DNA of 64,000 bases, taken from assembly GCF_042654065.1 (NCBI RefSeq), contig NZ_JBHSFP010000003.1, positions 354,538 through 418,537 of the forward strand, in the 5' to 3' direction. The number at the start of each line of letters is the position of its first letter. Within the stretch, counting starts at the first letter, position 1. The position numbers were made by a program, and so were the translations under genes. The notes beneath the pieces were generated by a model that worked only from the letters and a program-made list of their open reading frames with translations, was not told the DNA's origin and did no database searches. Origin of the DNA: Sphaerisporangium dianthi. GTDB taxonomy: Bacteria > Actinomycetota > Actinomycetes > Streptosporangiales > Streptosporangiaceae. Shown in pieces: positions 8,044-16,077 of the stretch.

Positions 8044-10224
8044 TCAGCTCCCTGTGCAGCTGAGCGCCGGCCTGCCGGGAGTCCCCGTGGCCGACCCGAG
8101 GAACCCGAACGTGGTGCCGGCGCCGGCCGCGACCGAGCCGTTGTAGGAGAGGTTGCGGGCGGTGATCGCCGCCCCCTGGTTCGTGACGGTCGCGTTCCAT
8201 GCCTGGGAGATCGTCTCACCGCCGGCGAACGTCCAGGACACGGTCCAGTTGCTGATCGCCGAGGCGCCCGCCGTGACCCGGACCTCACCCTGGAACCCGC
8301 CGGTCCACTGGTTGGTCACCGTGTACGTCGCGGTGCACCGCGCCGTCCCGGGCGTGGGTGTCGGTGTCGGTGTGGGAGTTGGCGTGGGGGTCGGCGTGGG
8401 AGTTGGCGTGGGTGTCGGGGTCGGAGTGGGGGTCGGGGTCGGTGTGGGAGTTGGCGTGGGTGTGGGTGTGGGAGTCGGCGTGGGGACCGCGCCGCCCCAT
8501 CCCGAGGTCGAGTCCAGCCAGGCCGCGCGGCGCACCATCCAGTCGCGCATGGACTGCACCTGGCCCTGCCACGTGGACGCGGTCGGAGTGACGAAGGGGC
8601 CGACCATCCGGGTCGAGAGGTTAGGCCAGCGCTGGAAGTTGCGCTGGGCGGCATTGGTCAGCGGCCTGGTGAGAGCGTCGATCCTGGTCTGCAGAGCGGT
8701 GTCGGAGAGTGGGCCCCGGCGCAGCGACTGCCAGCGCGACCTGACCTGGTCGACGAAGGCCGGATCCCGCATGAGCTGGGGGAACCAGTCGTTCGCCACG
8801 GGTTGCCTGGTCTGCTGGTACTGCCAGCCCGCGGCCTGGTCGTTCTGGAAGAACCCGCCCACGCCGAACGTGAGGTCGTAGTCCCACAGCGGGCCGGCGA
8901 AGATCTTGGCGCCCCGGTCCTTGTAGAAGTGGGCACTGCGGATGTACGCGTCCATGTTCCGGCTGAACTCGTTGACGATCAGCTGGTCGACGAAGGAGCC
9001 GACGTCGATGTACGCCCGGTAGCCGGTGACCGGGTCGGCGAAGTTCGAAGCCCGCAGCACATTGTGGAACTCCTGGATGTGGTTGCGCAGCCAGTCCCGT
9101 TGTGCGGACTGCAGCGGCGACGGATCGACCACCTCGAGGTAGTTCCAGCAGGTGGCCGCCGCGCCGGTGCACGGCAACGTCGGCTCCTCGGCGGCCAGCC
9201 ACTCGAATTTGAAGATGTATCCGCCCGTGATCTTCGGCAGGGTCGTGTCGTCCTCGTCCAGCTGCTTGAGGTCGAGGCGGTCCTTGCTGTTCTTGATCGT
9301 CTCGACGATCATGTAGACGCCCATGTAGTCGGCGCTGCCCACGGCAGTGGCGTCGGTGTTGAGGTAGAGCTCCGCGAACGCGTACCGCGGCACCTTGAGC
9401 CCCATCTCCCTGCCGAGGTCGTAGGTGAGGGCCTCCCTGATCAGCGACTTGTCCGGGAACGGCCCGCGCAGCACCCAGTCGGAGTCGGCGGGCATGCCCA
9501 GCACCGGGTAGTCGGCGTCGTCGTTGTCGTTGCCCCGGAACTCGACGCGGTAGGGCGCCTTCTCGAACGTGGCCGACGACTGCCCCCGCAGATGGAATCC
9601 GGCGCGGGTGGCGACCGCGGGAGCCGCGGCCAGCGAGGTCGTCCCGCCGCTCGCCGGCTGGAAGATCATGGCGGCGGCGTCGATGTACTCCCGGCCGGGC
9701 TTTCCCGCGCCGTAGGAGTCGAGCACGATCAACGGCAGGTCGTGCGCCGTGGTGGTCTCGCGAGCGACGTACATCGCCGTGCCGGGAGCCCCGGACGCGG
9801 TCTGCCCGACGAAGGCCTGTGCCCGCAACTGGGTGGTGCGGGTGAACTGCAGCGGTGATCCCTGGTAGAGGGTCGACTGCGCGGTGGGAAGCTGCCCGTT
9901 GGTGGTGTAGCGGATCTGGGCTCCGCTGATCGCGGTGCTCAGCGACACCGCCACCTGACTCTGGAAGGTGCCGCTCGGCACGGAGAAGGTGATGTCGCCG
10001 GTCAGGTCCGCCGCCGCCGCGGCGGCGGCTTCGGCTTCGGCGGAGGCGGCGCCGGTGGCCGCGGTGCTCGCGACGCGGCCGGCGGGCCGGGCGCCGGCAC
10101 TCGGTTCGGCGCCGGCCGGCGACGGGAACGGTATGAGAAGTCCGGTGAGAAGCGCCGCCGCGACCGCGACCCCCCTGATGCGGCGGGTCGCCGTGGCTCC
10201 GGTGCTTCGGAGGGTCAGACGCAC
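8044..10224 (-). CDS. Secreted CotH-kinase-like protein with CBM2 tail
   Basis: A 726-residue secreted protein. Order of parts: signal peptide (about 1-39, ending SPAGA); a chitobiase/hexosaminidase C-terminal-like Ig domain (about 75-140, VSLSTAISGAQIRYTTNG); a CotH domain (about 160-510); a Thr-Pro repeat linker (about 580-625); and a family 2 carbohydrate-binding module to the end, with Trp residues (QWTGGFQGEV, ISNWTVSW) and a Cys pair. CotH motifs seen are FHLRGQSS, DWVLRGPFPDKSLIREAL and GPLWDYDLTFG, whose Asp residues are the kinase-like metal/ATP site. CotH proteins phosphorylate spore-coat proteins in Bacillus; the target here is unknown, though CBM2 suggests cellulose or chitin. The GTG start at 10224 has AGGAGG four bases before it. 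It is the last gene of the DUF4956-VTC-CotH operon. Confidence 0.9.
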   Translation of the reverse strand: MRLTLRSTGATATRRIRGVAVAAALLTGLLIPFPSPAGAEPSAGARPAGRVASTAATGAASAEAEAAAAAAADLTGDITFSVPSGTFQSQVAVSLSTAISGAQIRYTTNGQLPTAQSTLYQGSPLQFTRTTQLRAQAFVGQTASGAPGTAMYVARETTTAHDLPLIVLDSYGAGKPGREYIDAAAMIFQPASGGTTSLAAAPAVATRAGFHLRGQSSATFEKAPYRVEFRGNDNDDADYPVLGMPADSDWVLRGPFPDKSLIREALTYDLGREMGLKVPRYAFAELYLNTDATAVGSADYMGVYMIVETIKNSKDRLDLKQLDEDDTTLPKITGGYIFKFEWLAAEEPTLPCTGAAATCWNYLEVVDPSPLQSAQRDWLRNHIQEFHNVLRASNFADPVTGYRAYIDVGSFVDQLIVNEFSRNMDAYIRSAHFYKDRGAKIFAGPLWDYDLTFGVGGFFQNDQAAGWQYQQTRQPVANDWFPQLMRDPAFVDQVRSRWQSLRRGPLSDTALQTRIDALTRPLTNAAQRNFQRWPNLSTRMVGPFVTPTASTWQGQVQSMRDWMVRRAAWLDSTSGWGGAVPTPTPTPTPTPTPTPTPTPTPTPTPTPTPTPTPTPTPTPTPTPTPGTARCTATYTVTNQWTGGFQGEVRVTAGASAISNWTVSWTFAGGETISQAWNATVTNQGAAITARNLSYNGSVAAGAGTTFGFLGSATGTPGRPALSCTGS
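8349..8487. repeat. Thr-Pro codon repeat (linker)
   Basis: A run of GTGGGN/GTCGGN-type hexamers, read on the minus strand as about 23 Thr-Pro dipeptides. It encodes the linker of the CotH/CBM2 protein. Such repeats change length easily between strains. Confidence 0.85.
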
Positions 10225-11045
10225 GATGCCTCCTGTTCGGATCGATGGGAGATGTTCGGGGCAGGGTCGGCCAGCGGTGCGGCGCCACGGAAGTGGCGGC
10301 GCAGCGTCCGCCGCCACGGCACGTCGGGCAGGTCCACGCGCAGAGCGGCCAGACCGGTGGCGTACTTGGAGATGCGGGAGGGTCTGATCCCCAGTTGCCA
10401 CAGCATGCGGTCGACCGGTGTGGCGGCCGAGGTGGTCTTGGTCTCGACCACGGCGAGCCCGGGCAGTCGCAGCGTGGAGCCGGCGGCCTGCCAGGCGAGC
10501 CCGGTGTCGATGGTGACCCGGCTCGCGGCGCCCGGCAGCAGCAGGGTGGCGCGGTGGTATTCGGTGATCAGGACCGGATCGAGGGAGTTCCTGGTCGCGG
10601 GGCCGAGCGATTCGCGGGCGAGCGCTTCGTCGACGAAGTCGCGCCCCGGGTGCACGGTGTCGCAGTCCTGCGGGTGGTAGGGCAGCCGGTGCTTGGTGAC
10701 GCTCTCCCGTGCGCCGCTGACCTTGACCTCCAGCCAGCATTGGGCGGAGTCGACGTAGCTGCGGGTGCGCACCTTGAAACGCCGGCGCCTGCGATACGCC
10801 GCCCCGTAATAGCTGTCCAGCCCCGGAGTGTCGAAGTACACCGACTTGTACCGGAAGGAGCGCGCACCGTCGATGTCCAGCGCCTGGGCGTACGGCGTGA
10901 GCTGCTCCAGCAGGCGTGGCAGCGCCTCCGCCGGGACGAGATACTTGCGGTCCACCCTGGTCTGCAACGCGGCGCGGTCGATCAGCTCGGCGAGCCCGAC
11001 GGGGGCGAGCCGCTCCAGGGCCGCCATCATGGGCGTCACGGTCAT
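10215..11045 (-). CDS. VTC-domain protein, polyphosphate polymerase-like
   Basis: A 276-residue soluble protein with the VTC tunnel-fold motifs in order: RVDRKYLVP, FRYKSVYFDTP, RRRFKVRTRSY, WLEVKV, LITEYHRATL, VTIDTGL, VVETKTT and RISKYATGL. In yeast Vtc4 the matching Lys, Arg and Glu residues bind ATP and metal and build polyphosphate, so all the needed residues seem present. Whether the bacterial form makes polyphosphate is not certain. The ATG at 11045 overlaps the DUF4956 stop as ATGA. Its 3' end overlaps the CotH start region by about 10 bp, so the three genes are translationally linked. It probably acts at the inner face of the membrane beside DUF4956. Confidence 0.88.
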   Translation of the reverse strand: MTVTPMMAALERLAPVGLAELIDRAALQTRVDRKYLVPAEALPRLLEQLTPYAQALDIDGARSFRYKSVYFDTPGLDSYYGAAYRRRRRFKVRTRSYVDSAQCWLEVKVSGARESVTKHRLPYHPQDCDTVHPGRDFVDEALARESLGPATRNSLDPVLITEYHRATLLLPGAASRVTIDTGLAWQAAGSTLRLPGLAVVETKTTSAATPVDRMLWQLGIRPSRISKYATGLAALRVDLPDVPWRRTLRRHFRGAAPLADPAPNISHRSEQEASCV

Positions 11046-11647
11046 CGGTGCGCTCCGGAATGCGCGGGCGCGCCGGGTTCGGCGATCAGGGCGCGTCCGG
11101 TCTCGGCGTACCGGACGTCGACCACGGTGGTCTCGTTGACCAGGTCGAGCCGCTGGACGGTGACGGAGTGCACCCGGGCGTCGAGCAGTTGCTCCAGGTG
11201 GGCGACGAGCACGACGTGGTTGATGATGGCCGAGTCGAGCACCAGGATCTGGTGCCGGTAGTTCCGGAACAGCCGCCGATGGTCGCCGAGGGACATCACC
11301 AGGAGGATGAGCATCATCAGGCCGCCGCTGAGCCATACCGAGGTGGTGCTCAGCGCGCCGAGGATGCCCAGGGCGAGGGCGGAGAAGTAGTACGCGACCT
11401 CGTGCTGGTCGAGTTCCGTCGAGCGCAGGCGAATGATGGACAGCACGCCGAACAACGCGAGCCCCAGCCCGAGCCCTGCGCCGACGTTGCTGGCGCTCAG
11501 CGCGCTCGCCACCGCGAGGACGCCGACGTTGACCCCCAGATAGGCGACGACCAGGTCGCGGCGGCGGTGCCGTGGGAAGTAGAGCCCGAAGACGAGGAAC
11601 GTCACCGCGCAGATGTCGATCGCGAACAGGACGAGCTGTGGGATCAC
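11042..11647 (-). CDS. DUF4956 membrane protein
   Basis: A 201-residue protein with about four helices in the first 115 residues (VIPQLVLFAIDICAVTF onward). A conserved cytosolic half holds LSIIRLRSTELDQHEVAYYF and later VLDSAIINHVVLVAHLEQLL. This is the DUF4956 family, which commonly neighbours VTC-domain and CotH genes. A membrane platform or pore for the VTC product is a reasonable guess. GTG at 11647 is chosen because AGGAGG lies seven bases upstream; the longer frame to 11881 has no such site and crosses AT-rich DNA. It is the first gene of the operon. Confidence 0.88.
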   Translation of the reverse strand: MIPQLVLFAIDICAVTFLVFGLYFPRHRRRDLVVAYLGVNVGVLAVASALSASNVGAGLGLGLALFGVLSIIRLRSTELDQHEVAYYFSALALGILGALSTTSVWLSGGLMMLILLVMSLGDHRRLFRNYRHQILVLDSAIINHVVLVAHLEQLLDARVHSVTVQRLDLVNETTVVDVRYAETGRALIAEPGAPAHSGAHR

Positions 11648-12261
11648 GTTCGTTCCTCCTGAGCCGCTGCCGGGGGGTTCGGGGCACCGCCCGCTGCCTT
11701 CGGAGGGGGCCGCAGGACGGGCGGCGAAAGATTTCAAACTTCTAAGTAAACTTTCGGGAATCCGAGAAAAACGATAGATGTATGGCAGATGGCGCGTCAA
11801 TGAACGACAATCACGCCACTGGGTGCGAACCATTACGGCTAATGTGTCAGACGAAGGATCGCCCCTGGTTGAAGCGCACAAATGGGAGCGTCGGCGTCAT
11901 GTGGTGTGAGTAAATCGCGATGCGGACCGCTGCGCGCTCGCGCCTCTCCGACTGAAACTTTCGTAAATGCATGATCGCGTGTGGTCATTCGTGTGATGAA
12001 TGACGGTGCTCTTGCCCCGCGTCCGCTCGCCGTCGCCGCGCGCCGGGTGATCCTTTTCGGCGGGGTCCGGCGCCGGCCGATCGCGGCCGGGTGGGCGACC
12101 GCACAGTGCCGCCGGGGACGGCGGGAGGAGCGCACGGCAGTACCCGCCCGGCAACCGGAGGCCGATCCTCCCGCGAGGTCAGGGCAGGGCGGGCGAGGGC
12201 GGGGCGGTCCGGCCCCCATGGGGGCCGGACTCGGCTCAGGGGCTCAGGGGCTCAGGGATGA
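11648..12261. other. Intergenic region upstream of the DUF4956 operon
   Basis: About 610 bp with no supported gene. An AT-richer block (about 11,735-11,990) probably holds the promoter of the minus-strand DUF4956 operon. AAACTTTCG occurs twice, at 11748-11756 and 11955-11963, a possible repeated binding site. Near the eda end lie a 24-bp palindrome and a triple GGCTCAG repeat (about 12232-12257). Confidence 0.5.
12207..12230. terminator. Palindromic terminator after eda
   Basis: A 24-base perfect palindrome whose arm reads GTCCGGCCCCCA from 12207. It lies 31 bp downstream of the eda stop (minus strand). No T-tract. Confidence 0.6.
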
Positions 12262-12876
12262 TCAGGCGCGGAGCGCGGCGGCCTCGGCGGCGAGCTTCTC
12301 CACGCGCGCGTAGTCGCCGGAGGCGAGCGCGTCGGCGGGGGTGAGCCAGGTGCCGCCGACACAGCCGACGTTCGGCAGCGCGAGGAAGCCGGGCGCGGTC
12401 TCCGGCCGGATGCCGCCCGTCGGGCAGAAACGCACCTCGGGGAGCGGCCCGGCCAGCGCCTTCAGGTAGGACAGGCCGCCGGCGGGCACCGCGGGGAAGA
12501 ACTTCAGCTCGGTCAGGCCGCGCTCGGCCAGGGCCATGACCTCCGAGGCGGTGGCCGCGCCCGGCAGGAACGGCACGCCGCTGCCGAGCATCGCCTCCAG
12601 CAGGGTGGGCGTGCCGCCAGGGCTCACCAGGAAGCGCGCGCCCGCCTCGACGGAGGCCGACACGTCGGCGGCGGTGCGCACGGTGCCGGCGCCGATGACG
12701 GCGCCGGGGACCTCCGCGGCGATGCGGGCGATCGCCTCCAGGGCGCACGGGGTGCGCAGCGTCACCTCGATGGCCGGCAGGCCGCCCGCCACGAGCGCCC
12801 GCGCGAGGGGGACCGCCGTCTCCACCCGGTCGATCACGACGACCGGGACGACGGGGGCGAGGTCGAGGATGCTCAC
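12262..12876 (-). CDS. eda: KHG/KDPG aldolase
   Basis: A 204-residue class I aldolase that cleaves 2-keto-3-deoxy-6-phosphogluconate to pyruvate and glyceraldehyde-3-phosphate, the last step of the Entner-Doudoroff pathway. The Schiff-base lysine is K125 in ELKFFPA. The acid/base Glu is in IEVTLRTP (E37), with the phosphate-binding CPTGGI motif and the closing GGTWLTP segment. Length matches the family. The GTG start overlaps the glk stop as GTGA, so translation is coupled. It is the third gene of edd-glk-eda on the minus strand and is followed by a palindrome terminator. Confidence 0.95.
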   Translation of the reverse strand: MSILDLAPVVPVVVIDRVETAVPLARALVAGGLPAIEVTLRTPCALEAIARIAAEVPGAVIGAGTVRTAADVSASVEAGARFLVSPGGTPTLLEAMLGSGVPFLPGAATASEVMALAERGLTELKFFPAVPAGGLSYLKALAGPLPEVRFCPTGGIRPETAPGFLALPNVGCVGGTWLTPADALASGDYARVEKLAAEAAALRA

Positions 12877-13958
12877 TGCGTGCTGCTCCTTGCTGCGGGG
12901 GACGCCTCGGGGTGGGCGTCCTCGGGGACGGAAAGGGCGGGCTGGGGCGGGGTGGGCCGGTGCCGGGGAGGCGCGGGGGAGCCGGCGGCGTCCAGGCCGG
13001 CCACGCGATGGGCGAGCCAGGCCGCGGCGCCGGTCAGCGCGGGCTGTTCGGCCACGATCACGGTGGTCGCGATGCCCGTCAGGTAGCCCGACAGGACGAG
13101 GTTGGCCTCGAAGCGGCGGCGGAAGTCGCTGCCGTTCACGCGGCTCACCATGCGCGGCACGATGCCACCCCCGAGATACACCCCGCCGTGCGCCCCGAGC
13201 GTCAGGGCGACGTTGGCCGCGAAGCTTCCCAGCAGCCCGCAGAACACCTCAACGGTACGCGCGCACAGCGAGTCGTCCAGCCGGGCCACGATCTCCGAGG
13301 CGGGAAGCGGCGCGGCCCGCGTGCCCTCCACGAGCGCGAGCCCGTGACGCAGGCGCGCCAGGCCGGGGCCGGACAGCAGGTGCTCGGCGTCCACGGACGG
13401 CATGCCGTCGGCGCGCAGCGCCCGCACGATCTCGAACTCGAGGTCGGTGACGACGGGGGCCGAGACGTGGCCGCCCTCGCCGGGCACCGGCACCCACCCG
13501 TTGCGCGAGGGCACGAGGCCGGCGACGCCGAGCCCGGTGCCGGGGCCGAGCACGGCCTTGACCATGTACGGGGCCGGCTCGGGGCCGCCCAGCGACGCCA
13601 GCTCGCCGGAGCCCAGCTGGGGCAGGGCCAGAGCGAGGGCCTCGAAGTCGTTGAGCACCTCCACGTGCGCGATGCCGAGCGCGGTGGACGAGCCGGCCCA
13701 GGAGGCGTTGGTGAGCTGGTAGCGGTCGGCGTTGACCGGGCCGGCGATGGCCAGGGACGCCGCCGCCGCCCGCGCGCCGCCGGCATGGTGGGTCAGGTAG
13801 TGCTCCACCGCCGCCGGCAGGCCGTCGAACTCGGCCACGGGGAGCACGGCGACCGTCCCCGGACGCCCGCCGGGCCGCGTGACCAGCCCGAAGCGGGCGT
13901 TGGTGCCGCCGATGTCGGCGACCAGCCAGGGACGCTCCGGTGACGGCGCGGCGCTCAT
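12873..13958 (-). CDS. glk: Glucokinase
   Basis: A 361-residue ATP-dependent glucokinase of the bacterial Glk family (not the ROK type). LVADIGGTNARFGLV at the start is the phosphate-1 motif. VLNDFEALALALP holds the catalytic Asp region, LGPGTGLGVAGL binds nucleotide, and PGEGGHVSAP holds the sugar-binding Glu/His. It makes glucose-6-phosphate from free glucose and so feeds the Entner-Doudoroff genes on both sides. The ATG at 13958 overlaps the edd stop (ATGA). The C-terminal 30 residues are Pro-rich and outside the fold. Confidence 0.92.
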   Translation of the reverse strand: MSAAPSPERPWLVADIGGTNARFGLVTRPGGRPGTVAVLPVAEFDGLPAAVEHYLTHHAGGARAAAASLAIAGPVNADRYQLTNASWAGSSTALGIAHVEVLNDFEALALALPQLGSGELASLGGPEPAPYMVKAVLGPGTGLGVAGLVPSRNGWVPVPGEGGHVSAPVVTDLEFEIVRALRADGMPSVDAEHLLSGPGLARLRHGLALVEGTRAAPLPASEIVARLDDSLCARTVEVFCGLLGSFAANVALTLGAHGGVYLGGGIVPRMVSRVNGSDFRRRFEANLVLSGYLTGIATTVIVAEQPALTGAAAWLAHRVAGLDAAGSPAPPRHRPTPPQPALSVPEDAHPEASPAARSSTQ

Positions 13959-15937
13959 GCCCGCCCCGCCGCCCCGCCGGCGCCCGACGGCGCCGCGGCC
14001 GAAGGCGCGGCACTCGCAAGCGCGGCTCCCGAAGGCGCGGCGCCGGCCGGGACGGGTGTGCCGGTCCCCTCCGCGCCGCTCATGGCGAAGATGCCGGCGC
14101 CCCGGTCGGCGGGCGCGGCGGCGCGGCGGAAGGCGGCGAACAGCTCCCGCCCGGTGCCCACCCATTCGTCGTCCCGCAGCGGCCGCCCCTGCGGCGCGCG
14201 GGCGGCCAGCTCCTGGGCGGGGATCAGCAGGTCCAGCGTCCCGGCGGCGGAGTCGAGCCTGACCGGATCGCCGTCGCGCACCAGCGCGATCGGCCCGCCG
14301 TCGGCCGCCTCGGGCGACAGGTGGATGGCGGCGGGCACCTTGCCCGACGCCCCGGACATGCGGCCGTCGGTGACCAGCGCGACGCGCTGCCCCCGGTCGA
14401 GCAGCACCGCCAGCGGCGGCGTCAGCTTGTGCAGCTCGGGCATGCCGTTCGCACTCGGCCCCTGGTACCGGATGACGGCCACGAAGTCCTGGCCGTCCAG
14501 TTCGCCGGCCTGGAAGGCCGCCATCAGCTCGGCCTGGTCGTCGAAGACCTTCGCCGGCGCCTCGATCACCAGGTGCTCGGGCTTGACCGCCGACACCTTG
14601 CTGACCGCGCGGCCGAGGTTGCCGCTGACCATGTGGATGCCGCCGTCGGCGGAGAAGGGCTCGGCCACCGGGCGCAGCACGTCCAGGTCGGTGCTCTGCG
14701 CCGGGCGCTCCGCCCAGACGACCTCGTCCTGCTTAAGCTCCGGCCCGCTGCGGTACAGGCCGAGCCCGCGGCCGGCGACGGTCAGCACGTCCTCGTGCAG
14801 CAGCCCGTTGTCCAGCAGGTCGCCGATGAGCGCCTGCATGCCGCCCGCCGCGTGGAAGTGGTTCACGTCGGCCTGCCCGTTGGGGTACATGCGGGTCAGC
14901 AGGGGGACGACCTTGGACAGGGCCGCCAGGTCGTCCCAGAGCATCTCGACGCCGGCCGCCGCCGCGATGGCGACCAGGTGCATGGTGTGGTTGGTGGAGC
15001 CGCCGGTGGCCAGCAGCGCGACGGCCGCGTTGACCAGCGCCTTCTCGTCGACGACATGCGCCACCGGCGTGTACTCGTCTCCGTGCGCGGTGATCTCGAC
15101 GGCGCGCCGGGCGGCGGCGCGGGTGAGGCCGTCGCGCAGCTCGGTGCCGGGGTTGACGAAGGTGGCCCCGGGCAGGTGCAGGCCCATGACCTCCATGAGC
15201 ACCTGGTTGGAGTTGGCGGTGCCGTAGAAGGTGCAGGTCCCGGGGGAGTGGTAGGACTTCGCCTCGGCGTCGAGCATCTCGCCGCGCCCGATCTTCCCTT
15301 CGGCGAACGCCTGCCGGGCGCGCGCCTTGACCTTGTTCGGCAGGCCGGACGGCATGGGGCCGGCCGGGACGAAGAGAGCGGGCAGGTGCCCGAAGTGCAG
15401 CGCGCCGATCAGCAGGCCGGGGACGATCTTGTCGCACACGCCGAGCAGCAGCGACGCGTCGAACATGTCGTGCGACAGCGCGATCGCCGTGGCCATCGCG
15501 ATGACCTCGCGGCTGTAGAGCGACAGCTCCATGCCCGCGCGGCCCTGGGTGACGCCGTCGCACATCGCGGGCACCCCGCCGGCGACCTGGGCGACGCCGC
15601 CCGCCTCGCGCACGGCGTCCTTGAGCGCCGCCGGGTAGGTCTCGTACGGCTGGTGCGCCGAGAGCATGTCGTTGTAGGAGGTCACGATCGCCACGCCGGG
15701 CCGCTCGGCGCCGCGCAGGATCAGCTTGTCGGCGGGGGAGCAGGCGGCGAAGCCGTGGGCGAGGTTGGCGCAGCCGAGGCTCGCGCGCGCGGGGCCGCGT
15801 CCCCTCGCCTCCTCGAAGGCGGCTCCGACGCGGCGCAGGTAGGCGGCGCGGGTGCGGGCGCTGCGCTCGGCGATCCGCTCGGTGACCTCCTGGACGGTGC
15901 GGTGCACGGCAGGTGACACGGGCACTGGCTCGGACAC
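13955..15937 (-). CDS. edd: 6-phosphogluconate dehydratase
   Basis: A 660-residue iron-sulfur dehydratase of the IlvD/Edd family. It converts 6-phosphogluconate to KDPG. Conserved parts seen are SYNDMLSAHQPYETYP, GVPAMCDGVTQG, LLGVCDKIVPG and GTCTFYGTANSNQ, whose cysteines hold the cluster, then LLATGGSTNHTMHL and VTDGRMSGASGKVPAA. The last 35 residues are an Ala/Pro/Gly-rich extension beyond the family core. I chose GTG 15937, which has GGAG seven bases before it. A TTG at 15961 is possible but has no ribosome site. It is the first gene of edd-glk-eda and faces the ROK regulator across 140 bp. Confidence 0.95.
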   Translation of the reverse strand: MSEPVPVSPAVHRTVQEVTERIAERSARTRAAYLRRVGAAFEEARGRGPARASLGCANLAHGFAACSPADKLILRGAERPGVAIVTSYNDMLSAHQPYETYPAALKDAVREAGGVAQVAGGVPAMCDGVTQGRAGMELSLYSREVIAMATAIALSHDMFDASLLLGVCDKIVPGLLIGALHFGHLPALFVPAGPMPSGLPNKVKARARQAFAEGKIGRGEMLDAEAKSYHSPGTCTFYGTANSNQVLMEVMGLHLPGATFVNPGTELRDGLTRAAARRAVEITAHGDEYTPVAHVVDEKALVNAAVALLATGGSTNHTMHLVAIAAAAGVEMLWDDLAALSKVVPLLTRMYPNGQADVNHFHAAGGMQALIGDLLDNGLLHEDVLTVAGRGLGLYRSGPELKQDEVVWAERPAQSTDLDVLRPVAEPFSADGGIHMVSGNLGRAVSKVSAVKPEHLVIEAPAKVFDDQAELMAAFQAGELDGQDFVAVIRYQGPSANGMPELHKLTPPLAVLLDRGQRVALVTDGRMSGASGKVPAAIHLSPEAADGGPIALVRDGDPVRLDSAAGTLDLLIPAQELAARAPQGRPLRDDEWVGTGRELFAAFRRAAAPADRGAGIFAMSGAEGTGTPVPAGAAPSGAALASAAPSAAAPSGAGGAAGRA

Positions 15938-16077
15938 GGAGCGGCTCCATAGATCGACCAACAGGGGACAGACCGGACACTAGCCAGATCTTTGGTCTCA
16001 CACAACCGTAGTTCTGCCATTTGAGATGATGAACTTAGGAATTTCAGATTACAAAAGAGCTGTGATTGACTTGCCCG

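Noticed and set aside
8349..8487. Possible CRISPR or satellite array
   Set aside because: The hexamer run encodes a Thr-Pro linker in frame and has no spacers.
6499..9858. A 1,119-codon plus-strand frame across the MFS and CotH genes
   Set aside because: A by-product of high GC; it crosses two real genes in other frames and shows no domain.
11981..12313. A 110-codon frame in the gap before eda
   Set aside because: Arg-rich translation, no ribosome site, and its end runs antisense into eda.
13940..15916. Plus-strand frame of 658 codons opposite edd
   Set aside because: Antisense shadow of edd; the translation is rich in Arg, Gly and His with no fold, and edd has clear iron-sulfur motifs.
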